From Chloroflexota bacterium (GTDB lineage Bacteria > Chloroflexota > Anaerolineae > Aggregatilineales > Phototrophicaceae), in contig JACRPS010000003.1 in NCBI GenBank assembly GCA_016223085.1, forward strand, positions 1 through 64,000: a stretch of 64,000 nt of DNA, written 5' to 3'. The position numbers and the translations under genes were made by a program. Below, piece by piece: positions 49,713 to 57,775 of the stretch. How positions within the stretch are numbered: position 1 is the stretch's first letter; each line of letters begins with the position of its first letter. Under the pieces are notes generated by a model, which saw nothing but the letters and a program-made list of their open reading frames with translations, was not told the DNA's origin and ran no database searches.

Positions 49713-51500
49713 TTACTGACTTTCCGCCGTGATCGTCCAGTTCGGCAGCGTATAAAACCGGCTGGCGGGCGAGCCGATAAATCCAAGCTGCACGCCACTG
49801 ACGCGCGGGGACGTGGCATAGGTATACAGGGGGTAATACAGCGGAATCGCAATCGCCCGCTCGATAAAATCGTGCTGGAACTCCCGGTAGTGGACCACCC
49901 GGTTGATGCCGTTCGGGTCGCTGCGGGCACGTTCCAGGTCTTCGCCGATGCGCCGGTCGTTCACGCCGCCGTAGTTCAGCCCGTCGGGATACTGGCCTTC
50001 ATCCCAGAACGGATACACATCCGGGTCGGCGCTGTTGCCCAGCGACAGTTCCACAATCGCCGCGCCAAAATCGCCCGTGTCCAGCCGCCCCTGGTACTGC
50101 TCCGGCCCTGCCGGTTCCACCATGACCGACAATCCAAGCTGCGACCACTGCGCCGCGATTTCCTGCGCCAGGCTGACCAGCGCCGGGTTATCCGGCACCA
50201 GCAGGCCAAAGCTGGCGCCGCCGCTGTCCGCCCCTTCAGTGGTCGCCTCGGCGGTGGCTTCCGGGTTGGGTGTGGGCGTCCGCTGCGGGCGCGTGTTTTC
50301 CAGCAGGGCGCGGGCGGCGCTGGCGTTAGGCGTCGGCCAGGGCAGATCGCTAGTATACGCCCACGAACCGGGGAACAGCGGGCTGTCGGCGCGAATGGCA
50401 ACGTTGGACAGGTAACGCTCGATGATGCCGGTGCGGTCTAGCCCGGTCATCAGCGCCAGCCGGAATCGCTGCTCGCGGAAGAAGCGGGTTGCGTCGTTCT
50501 GCCAGTTGAAGATCAGCACGCCGAGTGTGGGTTCAATCTGGGTGTGCATGTCCAAACCGGTGTTGATGAGCGCCAGCCGTTCTTCCTGGCTGCGTGCCGC
50601 CAGACCATCTGCCTCGCCGCTGCGCAGCGCCGCCAGCGCCGCGTCAAAGCTGTCGTACAGCCGGAAGCGGAAGCGATCAATCGCAAAACCCGCCTGCCCT
50701 TCTGGGCGCTGGCGGTAAACCGGTGCGAGCCGCAGATCAACCGTGTTAATGCCGCTGCCATCGGTTGAACCGAGTGCTTCCAACTGGTACGGCCCGGTGC
50801 CGATGGGAGTCAGATTAAACGGATGGGTGGCAAGCTGGGCGGCGGTCGTACCGCGCAGGGCGTGTTCCGGCAGCAGGCCGATGCGCAGCATGTCGAGGAA
50901 CTGCGCCAGCGGCTGCGTCAGCCGGAAGCGCACCAGATGATCGCCCAACGGCTGGATTTCGACGGTGCGCCAGAAGCGGCCCAGTTCCGCCGGGCCGGGG
51001 AAGTCCGGCGATTGCAGCAGCGATACGGTGAACATCACGTCCGCCGCTGTGAACGGCAGGCCGTCCTGCCACAGCACATTGTCGCGCAGGCGCACCACGT
51101 ATTCCAGTCGGTCGGACGAAATCACCCACTCCTGCGCCAGCGCCGGCACGGGTTCGCCAAACTGGTTCGAGCGCGTCAGCCCCTCAAAGATCAGCGCGGT
51201 GATATCGGCGTCTACCGGGTTCAGCCCGGCCAGCAGCGGATTCAGCCGCTGCACGTTCCCCACCAGCGCCTCGGTGAAGGTGATTACCTCACCACTGCCG
51301 GTTGGGTTGGATAGTACCACCGGCGCGGCTTCCGGCGTAGGCGCTTCAACCGTTACGTCCGGTTCGGCGGTGCGCGCCGCTGTTGGTTCGCTCGTCGGCA
51401 GCACAGCGGGCGCTTCCGGCTGGCGCGAAACCAGGCTGACGAGGAACAGCGCCAGCGCCGTCACCAGAACGGCCAGTTGCCAGCGGAATCCGCGAAACAT
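49713..51500 (-). CDS. Peptide-type ABC transporter substrate-binding protein
   Basis: A 595-residue family 5 solute-binding protein. N-terminal signal/anchor (WQLAVLVTALALFLVSLVS), a Pro/Glu/Thr linker, then EVITFTEALVGNVQRLNPLLAGLNPVDADITALIFEGLTRSNQFGEPVPALAQEW, the classical opening, and DYLEYVVRLRDNVLWQDGLPFTAADVMFT-type motif for the binding domain. A Thr/Glu linker interrupts the second lobe (near residue 405). No lipobox or permease genes are nearby, so it may work with transport genes elsewhere. Confidence 0.9.
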   Translation of the reverse strand: MFRGFRWQLAVLVTALALFLVSLVSRQPEAPAVLPTSEPTAARTAEPDVTVEAPTPEAAPVVLSNPTGSGEVITFTEALVGNVQRLNPLLAGLNPVDADITALIFEGLTRSNQFGEPVPALAQEWVISSDRLEYVVRLRDNVLWQDGLPFTAADVMFTVSLLQSPDFPGPAELGRFWRTVEIQPLGDHLVRFRLTQPLAQFLDMLRIGLLPEHALRGTTAAQLATHPFNLTPIGTGPYQLEALGSTDGSGINTVDLRLAPVYRQRPEGQAGFAIDRFRFRLYDSFDAALAALRSGEADGLAARSQEERLALINTGLDMHTQIEPTLGVLIFNWQNDATRFFREQRFRLALMTGLDRTGIIERYLSNVAIRADSPLFPGSWAYTSDLPWPTPNASAARALLENTRPQRTPTPNPEATAEATTEGADSGGASFGLLVPDNPALVSLAQEIAAQWSQLGLSVMVEPAGPEQYQGRLDTGDFGAAIVELSLGNSADPDVYPFWDEGQYPDGLNYGGVNDRRIGEDLERARSDPNGINRVVHYREFQHDFIERAIAIPLYYPLYTYATSPRVSGVQLGFIGSPASRFYTLPNWTITAESQ

Positions 51501-51526
51501 GGGGTAAAAGGGTGTCAGAAGCCGGG

Positions 51527-51754
51527 TTAGCTTCTGAACGCGACCACCGACAGAATCGAAATCGCCAGGAAGGCGATGGACAGGCCGATGGTAATGTTAA
51601 ACAGGGTCTTTTCCAGGCCACGCCGGGTGCGGGCGATACCGCCGGTTTCGCCACCGAGCAGGCTGCCCAGCGCGCCGCCCTTGACCTGAAGCAGAATCAG
51701 AATAATCAGCACCACCGAAATGATAATCGAAGCGATCTGCAACGCTGCCTGCAT
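51527..51754 (-). CDS. secG: Preprotein translocase subunit SecG
   Basis: SecG aids protein export by SecYEG. The 75-residue product has two membrane helices (ALQIASIIISVVLIILILLQV and ITIGLSIAFLAISILSVVAF) and the conserved LLQVKGGALGSLLGGETGG loop. AGGAG lies ten bases upstream. The peptide-binding gene follows 27 bases downstream. Confidence 0.92.
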   Translation of the reverse strand: MQAALQIASIIISVVLIILILLQVKGGALGSLLGGETGGIARTRRGLEKTLFNITIGLSIAFLAISILSVVAFRS

Positions 51755-51788
51755 GGAAGCAAACTCCTCATTTTTTCAAAGCCTTCGC

Positions 51789-51816
51789 AGTATAGCATGG
51801 GCAGGGATGATTGCAA
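51789..51816 (-). promoter_or_regulatory. Promoter of secG
   Basis: On the minus strand TTGCAA (51811-51816) and TATACT (51789-51794) with a 16-base spacer and an extended TGC; about 35 bases before the ATG. Confidence 0.6.
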
Positions 51817-51947
51817 AGACGCAACCGCCTCGCCAGCACTGTCAAGCGAACTGGTCACTTTCCCGAAATTCTATTTTGCGTTAATATGGCGCTATGGGTT
51901 ACGTTGTGTCACGATCTCGCTTACAAAAGCATTGAAAGGGGCAGCAT

Positions 51948-52628
51948 ATGCGTTTCCGCTGGTTGTTTGTGGGACTTCTGTTTGCCATGCTCATTTCAGC
52001 CGGGGTGGTACTGGCCGCCGCGCAGCCAGTCGCCTGTCCGGGCGCGCCCGCCCCGCGCCTGACGGTGGGAACCATCGCGCGCCCGGCGCAGGTCTTCAGC
52101 AGCCTGCGGGCGGACGTGGGCAGCGACGTGGTTTTGCGCGTGCTGTACAAAAGCACCGGTGACCAGTTTAAAGTGCTGGAAGGCCCGCTGTGCAGCTTCG
52201 GCCCGCACAACTGGTACAAGGTGGATTACAACGGCACGGTTGGCTACGTAACCGAAGGCCAGGGCAGCACCTACTGGGTCGAGCCGGTGACGACCACGCC
52301 GGCAACCGCCGTCCCGACGCTCACCCCTGTTCCGACCACGCCGCCGACCAATCCGGTGGCCTGCCCCGGCGCGCCCGCCCCACGCCTGAAAGCGGGGACC
52401 ATCGCGCGCCCGGCCCAGGTCTACAGCAGCCTGCGCGCCGCCCTGGACAGCAACGACATTCTGTTTGTTATGTTTAAGGCCAACCGTGACACCTTCACCG
52501 TTCTGGAAGGTCCGGTGTGCGCCAGTGGGCCATACAACTGGTATCGCGTCCGCCACACGACTTCCAACACTGTCGGTTGGGTAACCGAAGGCACGGGCAG
52601 CACTTACTGGGTCGAGCCGATGCCGTAA
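51948..52628 (+). CDS. Secreted protein with two tandem SH3-like repeats
   Basis: A 226-residue protein with a signal peptide (residues 1-24, ending VVLAAA). Two repeats of about 86-90 residues (28-113 and 137-226) share CPGAPAPRL, GTIARPAQV and SSLRA at their starts, EGPxC in the middle and a GSTYWVEP end. A Thr/Pro linker joins them. Each repeat reads as a bacterial SH3-like fold with one cysteine pair; such domains bind cell wall or surface glycans. GAAAGGGG supplies the ribosome site. DNA of the repeats is also similar, pointing to recent duplication. Confidence 0.75.
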   Translation: MRFRWLFVGLLFAMLISAGVVLAAAQPVACPGAPAPRLTVGTIARPAQVFSSLRADVGSDVVLRVLYKSTGDQFKVLEGPLCSFGPHNWYKVDYNGTVGYVTEGQGSTYWVEPVTTTPATAVPTLTPVPTTPPTNPVACPGAPAPRLKAGTIARPAQVYSSLRAALDSNDILFVMFKANRDTFTVLEGPVCASGPYNWYRVRHTTSNTVGWVTEGTGSTYWVEPMP

Positions 52629-52652
52629 TCGCTAGCCCATCCTGCATATAGC

Positions 52653-52680
52653 GGTAGGGCGCACGGCTGTACGCCCTACC
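52653..52680. repeat. GTAGGG-family palindrome after the SH3 gene
   Basis: GGTAGGGCG and CGCCCTACC arms with an imperfect inner CACGG/CTGTA part. Confidence 0.7.
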
Positions 52681-52710
52681 AGCCAACCTTTGCCAAGCAA
52701 TCGCACCAAC

Positions 52711-52750
52711 AAAAACAGCGGGGATTCAGCCTGAATCCCCGCTGTGCTGT
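52711..52750 (-). terminator. Intrinsic terminator of the processing protease gene
   Basis: ACAGCGGGGATTCAG (52715-52729) pairs fully with 52731-52745. On the minus strand it is followed by TGTTTTTG, so it mainly ends the ctp transcript coming from the right; it may also end the SH3 gene. Confidence 0.8.
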
Positions 52751-52774
52751 CTACAGCCAAACGCCATTGACGCC

Positions 52775-54004
52775 TTACTGCTGGTTCACGGCGTCCGGCT
52801 GCTGCACGCTGGCTTGCAGCAGGTAATCCAGCGCCGCCTTGAGCTGCGGATCGTTCGGGTCGTCGCGGTTTTCCGGCGTCCATTCCACCACGATATCGGG
52901 TGTGATGCCCTGCTCGTGAATCCAGTGGCCGTTTGGCGTCAGCCAGCGCGCAATCGTCAGCCGCACGCCGCCGCCGTTCACCAGTTCGCGCCAGGTCTGC
53001 ACCGTGCCCTTGCCAAACGTCGTCTCGCCGACAATTTCCGCCCGTTCCCGGTCCTGCAGCGCCCCGGCCACCAGTTCGGACGCGCTGGCGCTGTCTTCGT
53101 CCACCAGCACCACCATCGGCACGCTGACGCCGATGTAGCTGCCATTGGCCTCGAATGTGCGCTGTTCCCCGTTGCCGAAGTCCTCGACCAGAATCGTGCC
53201 ATCCTTAATAAAGGCGCTGGCGATGTCAATCGCGCTCGTCAGCAGCCCGCCGGGATTGCCGCGCAGGTCAAACACCAGCCCGTCCAGCGAATTTACGTCC
53301 AGCGCCTTCAGCGCCTCGTCCAGTTTGGCGCGCGCGTCAGCGCTGAAATCACGCATTTTGATATAACCGATGTTGCCATCCAGCACTTTATATTCAACAT
53401 TCGGCACCACAATTTTGGCGCGTGTGATCGTAAACTCAACCAGTTCTTCTCCCCGGCGCATGGTTAGCTGAACGGTCGTGCCCGCCGGACCGCGCACCTT
53501 CGTCACCAGTTCCATCTGCGTCAGGCCGGCTACGTCCTCGCCATCCACTTTGACAAACACGTCGCCATCCTGAACGCCGGCGGCCTCGGCGGGAGAGCCT
53601 TCCAGCACGCTGGCGATGCGAATCTCTTTGGTTTCTTCGTCGGTTTCCACCAGCGCGCCTATGCCCTCTACCGTGCCGGAGAGATCGGCATTCATCAGCG
53701 GATAGACGCTGGGGTCCATGTAGCCGCTGAACTCGTCGCCCAGCGCTTCAATCATGCCCTGAATCGCACCATCCACCAGCTTGGCAGAGTCAACCGGTTC
53801 AAGGTATTCGGACTGGATGAGGTTATACACCTGCCAGAACGGTTCAAACGCCGCCTCCGCTTCCGGCGGCGCGACGGTATCGCTCTGTGCCTGGCTGATG
53901 GTAAACTGGTTGCCCAGAAAAAAACCGGCGACAAACACGCCCACAATCACAAAGCTGACCTGAAACGGTCGAAAACGCAGCCAGATGCCGCGTAAGGTTG
54001 CCAT
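52775..54004 (-). CDS. ctpA: C-terminal processing peptidase (S41 family)
   Basis: A 409-residue membrane-anchored protease: N-terminal helix FQVSFVIVGVFVAGFFLG, PDZ domain (GIGALVETDEETKEIRIASVLEGSPAEAAGVQDGDVFVKVDG) and the S41 core GLVFDLRGNPGGLLTSAIDIAS, VVLVDEDSASASELVAGALQDRERAEIVGETTFGKGTVQ with catalytic Ser and Lys. The start 54004 is chosen over 54016 because GGAG lies six bases before it. A TATAAT on the minus strand at 54036-54041 is the likely -10, without a good -35. It probably trims exported proteins. Confidence 0.94.
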   Translation of the reverse strand: MATLRGIWLRFRPFQVSFVIVGVFVAGFFLGNQFTISQAQSDTVAPPEAEAAFEPFWQVYNLIQSEYLEPVDSAKLVDGAIQGMIEALGDEFSGYMDPSVYPLMNADLSGTVEGIGALVETDEETKEIRIASVLEGSPAEAAGVQDGDVFVKVDGEDVAGLTQMELVTKVRGPAGTTVQLTMRRGEELVEFTITRAKIVVPNVEYKVLDGNIGYIKMRDFSADARAKLDEALKALDVNSLDGLVFDLRGNPGGLLTSAIDIASAFIKDGTILVEDFGNGEQRTFEANGSYIGVSVPMVVLVDEDSASASELVAGALQDRERAEIVGETTFGKGTVQTWRELVNGGGVRLTIARWLTPNGHWIHEQGITPDIVVEWTPENRDDPNDPQLKAALDYLLQASVQQPDAVNQQ

Positions 54005-54107
54005 ACGATACTCCATCGCTACTGACTATGTTATGATTATAACGGCTTCCTGAAATTTGTGTTCTAAATCTGTCATGAGAGATGTCACAATTTTGTGTTA
54101 ATGGTTT

Positions 54108-55157
54108 ATGACCAATACCCTGCTCTTCCGCCTCGACCCCGCCGCGCCTGATGCCGCCCTGATCGAACGCGCCGCCGCTGTACTGCATGACGGTGGTCTG
54201 GTCGCCTTCCCCACCGAAACAGTGTACGGCCTGGGCGCCAACGCGACTGATGCCGCTGCCGTCAGCCGCATCTTCGCCGCCAAAGGCCGTCCTGCGTCTG
54301 ACCCGGTGATCGTGCATCTCTACGACCTGGCGCAGTTGGAACAGGTCGCCGCCAACGTTCCGGCGCTGGCCTACGACCTCGCCCGGCGCTTCTGGCCGGG
54401 GCCGCTGACGCTGGTGCTGCGGCGCGCAGCTGTCATTCCACCGAATGTTTCTGCCGGCATGGATACCGTCGCGGTGCGAATGCCCAACCACCCCATTCCG
54501 CTGGCGCTGTTCAGCGCGGCGGCACTCCCCGTCGCCGCGCCTAGCGCCAATCGCTTCGCCCGCCCCAGCGCGACGACGGCGGCGCACGTGCTGGAAGACC
54601 TGGGCGGACGCATAGATGTGGTACTGGACGGCGGCCCGGCGCCTATCGGCCTGGAGTCCACCATCCTCGATCTGACCAAACCCGTGCCGGAAGTGCTGCG
54701 CCCCGGCGGCATCCCGCTGGAAACACTGCGCGAACTTATGCCGGACGTGCGGCTGATCTCGCGCCAGTTGCAGCCGGATGAAGCCGGCATTGAAGCGCCG
54801 GGGATGCTGCTTAAGCATTATTCACCTCACGCCGAAGTGCTGCTGTTCACCCGCGACACGGCAACCGTGATCGCCTGTATGCAGGCCGCCGCGCAGCAGC
54901 GCGCTGAGGCTGGGCAGCGCGTGGGCATCCTCACGCTGGACGCGGAAGCCGCTTATTTTGAACATCTGCCCGCGCTGCTGTTCCGTCTGGGGACTGATCT
55001 GCCGCAGTTTGCCACCAACCTTTTTCGTGGGATGCGTGAACTCGACCGGCAGGCCGCTGACGTGATTCTCGTCCACATGGTCGAGCCGACCGGGTTAGGC
55101 ATCGCCATCAACGACCGCCTGCTGCGTGCCGCCGAAGGCCGCATTATGGAATGCTGA
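54108..55157 (+). CDS. tsaC: Threonylcarbamoyl-AMP synthase (Sua5 type)
   Basis: The enzyme makes threonylcarbamoyl-AMP from threonine, bicarbonate and ATP for the t6A37 tRNA modification. Of 349 residues, the first 200 or so form the YrdC domain (GGLVAFPTETVYGLGANATD, KGRPASDPVIVHL, FWPGPLTLVLRR, VAVRMPNHPI, PVAAPSANRFARPS); then the linker APGMLLKHYSPHAEV leads to the Sua5 C-terminal domain. Thus it is the long Sua5 form, not the short TsaC. The ribosome site is weak. Confidence 0.94.
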   Translation: MTNTLLFRLDPAAPDAALIERAAAVLHDGGLVAFPTETVYGLGANATDAAAVSRIFAAKGRPASDPVIVHLYDLAQLEQVAANVPALAYDLARRFWPGPLTLVLRRAAVIPPNVSAGMDTVAVRMPNHPIPLALFSAAALPVAAPSANRFARPSATTAAHVLEDLGGRIDVVLDGGPAPIGLESTILDLTKPVPEVLRPGGIPLETLRELMPDVRLISRQLQPDEAGIEAPGMLLKHYSPHAEVLLFTRDTATVIACMQAAAQQRAEAGQRVGILTLDAEAAYFEHLPALLFRLGTDLPQFATNLFRGMRELDRQAADVILVHMVEPTGLGIAINDRLLRAAEGRIMEC

Positions 55158-55207
55158 TGCGCTTTGCGCCTTTGCCTCTTGGCGACTTTGCGTTATGCTT
55201 TTTCTTC

Positions 55208-55564
55208 ATGGATCGAAACGAACTTCGCGCTTACTGTCTTTCCAAACCCGCTGCTGTCGAGGATTTTCCCTTCGGCGATGACAGCCCTGCCGTGTTTAAG
55301 GTCATGGGGAAAATGTTTGGCTTGATGCCCAGAGACGGGGCGGTTTATATCAGCCTCAAATGTGATCCCACCTGGGCGGAAATCCTGCGCAGCACCTACC
55401 CCGCCGTCACGCCAGGCTACCATCTCAACAAAAAACACTGGAATAGCATTGCGCTGGATGGCAGCATCCCTGACGACGAAATCCGCGACATGGTTGACCA
55501 TTCCTACGAACTGGTGGTGAAGGCACTGACCAGAGCGCAGCGCGAAGAATTACAGCGGTTGTAA
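55208..55564 (+). CDS. MmcQ/YjbR-family protein
   Basis: The ATG at 55208 (MDRNELRAYCLSKPAAVEDFPFG) is the normal family start; the frame open from 55151 adds a hydrophobic stretch read from leader sequence. The 118 residues include AVFKVMGKMFGLM, ISLKCDP, TPGYHLNKKHWNSIALDGSIPDDEIRDMVDHSYELV, a full MmcQ/YjbR domain. This CyaY-like fold is thought to bind DNA in some members; its role is not known. Confidence 0.85.
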   Translation: MDRNELRAYCLSKPAAVEDFPFGDDSPAVFKVMGKMFGLMPRDGAVYISLKCDPTWAEILRSTYPAVTPGYHLNKKHWNSIALDGSIPDDEIRDMVDHSYELVVKALTRAQREELQRL

Positions 55565-55720
55565 TCGCTATCCCTTACGTACAGGATAAAGATTGCAACG
55601 GTCGCTGCCAGCGGTTAAAAAAACGTGTCCAGCATTCAGGCATGGATCGCCCCATGCCAACATAACAGGCTAGCTGTTCTGGAAACCTCTGATGGCGTTA
55701 ACGTTTTTAATTCGGATACC

Positions 55721-55774
55721 GTAGGGGCAGGCCTATGTGCCTGCCCTGGGGCGACCACGCAGGGTCGCCCCTAC
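55721..55774. repeat. Compound GTAGGGG...CCCCTAC element with two inner hairpins
   Basis: The outer ends are GTAGGGGC and GCCCCTAC. Inside are GGGGCAGGC/GCCTGCCC and GGGGCGACC/GGTCGCCCC stems, as if two family members were merged. Confidence 0.7.
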
Positions 55775-55858
55775 AGGCATATCCGCTTTATTTTTGTTAA
55801 CAGCATAAGAGGTTCAATACGGTTCTTTCAGCCCCTTCAGTGGGCTTGACAATGGACA

Positions 55859-55880
55859 GCCAGCCGTTTAAACGGCTGGC
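55859..55880. repeat. Perfect 22-bp palindrome centred on GTTTAAAC
   Basis: Arms GCCAGCCGTTT and its exact complement; it differs from the GTAGGG family. Confidence 0.75.
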
Positions 55881-56007
55881 GCCATAGACGCAAGGCAAAC
55901 CCCAAGACCGGACAAGCCTTGTAGATTCCCTGGCTGAATTAACTGGGTAAGCCCGCTTCCACCAGGCTGAAGAACATGGCTCACTTCTTTATTCCAGCCA
56001 CCGTCCA

Positions 56008-56070
56008 GGTGGCTTTTTCGTTCAGCCGGACAGCTTTCAGCATCCGGCGCCGCTGACCGAAACCTTATGG
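56008..56070. repeat. Dispersed repeat, second copy of 30856-30917
   Basis: Shared blocks in the same order: AGGTG-CTTT, CG-TCAGCCGGAC, GCTTTCAGC, GGCGCCGC and GAA-CCTT. Copies are roughly four fifths alike by eye. No coding sense in either. Confidence 0.5.
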
Positions 56071-56101
56071 TTAAATGAAAACCGATACCTGGATTTTTCG
56101 T

Positions 56102-56126
56102 AGGGGCGAACCGGCGGTTCGCCCCT
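56102..56126. repeat. GTAGGGG-family palindrome
   Basis: AGGGGCGAACC and GGTTCGCCCCT arms around GGC; preceded by GT to give the family end. Confidence 0.75.
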
Positions 56127-56188
56127 CCATTCGATGAATCGGTTTTCGGTCATCCATTAGCTTGGTACACATGCGGCACGACATACCC

Positions 56189-56995
56189 CTACTTGACGCT
56201 TTCCCACTTCACTCGCAGTTCCACCGCGTTGTGGTCGGACAGGTGGCGCGGCCTGCTGCCGTGAACCCTGTCCTGATAACGCAATTCGCTGTCGAGCGTG
56301 AATACCCTGCCTGCCGGCACGCGCACGAAGGTGAAGTCAATCGGTGCGGCGTAGCGCGCGCCCATGCCCCGGTGCGGGCGGAAGGTGGGCCGTGTATCGC
56401 CCGCCAGTGGGTCGGTCATGCCGGTGGCTGCCAGGAACGACTCGTACAGCCAGCTTCCGCGTGGGACGTTAAAATCGCCGCAGGCAATCACCAGCGCGGC
56501 GGTTGGCTGCGCCTGCACCGCTTCCGCCAACTGCATCAGTTCGCCCTGTTCCTGCCGGGCGAACGGGTTATTCCGGCTCCAGTCGCCGGTATAGTTGGCC
56601 GTCAGGTGGGTGTTAAGGATCACCACCGGCACATCTTCCGCCTGCCAACGGGTTGCTAATATACCTTTGTGTAAAATCCAGTCGGTAACTGCCGGGGTAT
56701 ACCACAACCCGCGCTCCCGGTAGAGCGTGAACTGTGTTGCTTCCAGCGGCTGCCGCGCCAGCGTCAGCAGGCCACCCATTGGCGCGTGGATAAAAGGCTG
56801 GTAGGCTTGATGCGGATACGCGCTCCGGCACTGGTCGGCGAACAACCGGCGGTAACGGTGTGTCTGCACTTCCTGCAGGCACACGATGTCATACGCGGCG
56901 CGGTTGAGTTCCTCCGCCAGCCGGCGCAGCCGGTGCCGCGTGGAAAAACCGGGCGCGCCGAAGCAGTTAAACGTCAGTAGAGTCAGCGAAACCAT
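56189..56995 (-). CDS. Endonuclease/exonuclease/phosphatase-family hydrolase
   Basis: A 268-residue protein of the EEP (DNase I-like) fold: LTLLTFNCFGAPG (metal Asn), YDIVCLQEVQTHRYR (metal Glu), VVILNTHLTANY, LVIACGDFNVPRGS and DHNAVELRVKW (final DH). No signal peptide. Members range from phosphodiesterases and sphingomyelinases to nucleases; I cannot choose. It is transcribed away from the next gene with about 30 bases between starts. Confidence 0.85.
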   Translation of the reverse strand: MVSLTLLTFNCFGAPGFSTRHRLRRLAEELNRAAYDIVCLQEVQTHRYRRLFADQCRSAYPHQAYQPFIHAPMGGLLTLARQPLEATQFTLYRERGLWYTPAVTDWILHKGILATRWQAEDVPVVILNTHLTANYTGDWSRNNPFARQEQGELMQLAEAVQAQPTAALVIACGDFNVPRGSWLYESFLAATGMTDPLAGDTRPTFRPHRGMGARYAAPIDFTFVRVPAGRVFTLDSELRYQDRVHGSRPRHLSDHNAVELRVKWESVK

Positions 56996-57024
56996 AGGCT
57001 TATTATAGAACAGGGTCCATCAAC

Positions 57025-57717
57025 GTGAAGATAGAGAAATCCTACCCTACCGCCCGCGACTTCCTGCGTTACGGCCTGTGGGCGCTGCTGGCCTACACCG
57101 CCGACGCCAACCGCCGCGAATACCGGATGCGGACGACCTGGCTGCCGCACCTCATCACCAACTCCCTGTCGCTGCTCCTGCCGGATGCGGTGCGCCTGCT
57201 GTTCCCGCGTGGCTGGCGTCCGCGCAACCTGCTGGAAGAAACGGCGATTACGATGGTGCGCGACAACGACGATTACGCGGTTTACGTCGCGCCGCTGGCG
57301 TTGGGTTACATCACGTCGCACCCGCGTTTTAACATCTACAAGGGCCAATGGGGTGAAGTCCAGTTCGCCGGCTTTGGGCTGGACTCCATTCCCCACGCGG
57401 CCACCGCCTTCGCGCTGACCGGTCTGGTCTGCAATACGCTGCGCGTCATGGCGCATCAGGACGAATTTGAGGGCGGGCTGGCCCAGGCGCTGCGCTGGGG
57501 TAACAACCGCCGCGCCCTGGTCTCGTTTACGATTCTCGCGTTGATTACCTTCTGGTGGGAATATGGCGAGTACCGCGTGCATAACTTTGAACTGAGCCAG
57601 CGCGGCGACGTAACGCAGATCAACATGATGTGGAGCGCCGCCGACACCGCCAGGGACGTGCGCTCGAACTTCCTCGGCTGGCTGCTGGCCGTCCTGTGGC
57701 AGGGACGGCGTCAGTAA
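57025..57717 (+). CDS. Predicted membrane protein, unknown function
   Basis: A 230-residue protein with two to four hydrophobic helices (HLITNSLSLLLPDAVRLLF, AFALTGLVCNTLRVM, ALVSFTILALITFWWEYGEYRVH, FLGWLLAVLW). The C-terminal run WWEYGEYRVH, then QINMMWSAADTARDVRSNFLG with spaced Glu and Asp residues recalls the YjdF/VanZ-like membrane families, where W-E and D-T-x-x-D motifs occur, but the match is weak. The CoA-transferase alpha gene follows after 58 bases. Confidence 0.6.
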   Translation: MKIEKSYPTARDFLRYGLWALLAYTADANRREYRMRTTWLPHLITNSLSLLLPDAVRLLFPRGWRPRNLLEETAITMVRDNDDYAVYVAPLALGYITSHPRFNIYKGQWGEVQFAGFGLDSIPHAATAFALTGLVCNTLRVMAHQDEFEGGLAQALRWGNNRRALVSFTILALITFWWEYGEYRVHNFELSQRGDVTQINMMWSAADTARDVRSNFLGWLLAVLWQGRRQ

Positions 57718-57775
57718 GATTTTTGGCTTTGCGCCTTTATTTCCCTGCGCGTTTGCGTTACGCTTTTAACCCATC

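Larger units (their letters stand above)
55565..56188. other. Repeat-rich intergenic region
   Basis: No gene supported. It holds a compound GTAGGG-type palindrome (55721-55774), a perfect 22-bp palindrome (55859-55880), a stretch (56008-56070) related to 30856-30917, and another GTAGGGG palindrome (56102-56126). This is the densest repeat cluster in the window. Confidence 0.65.

Noticed and set aside
55859-55880. Recombination or attachment site
   Set aside because: No integrase or phage gene is near; a plain intergenic palindrome is more likely.
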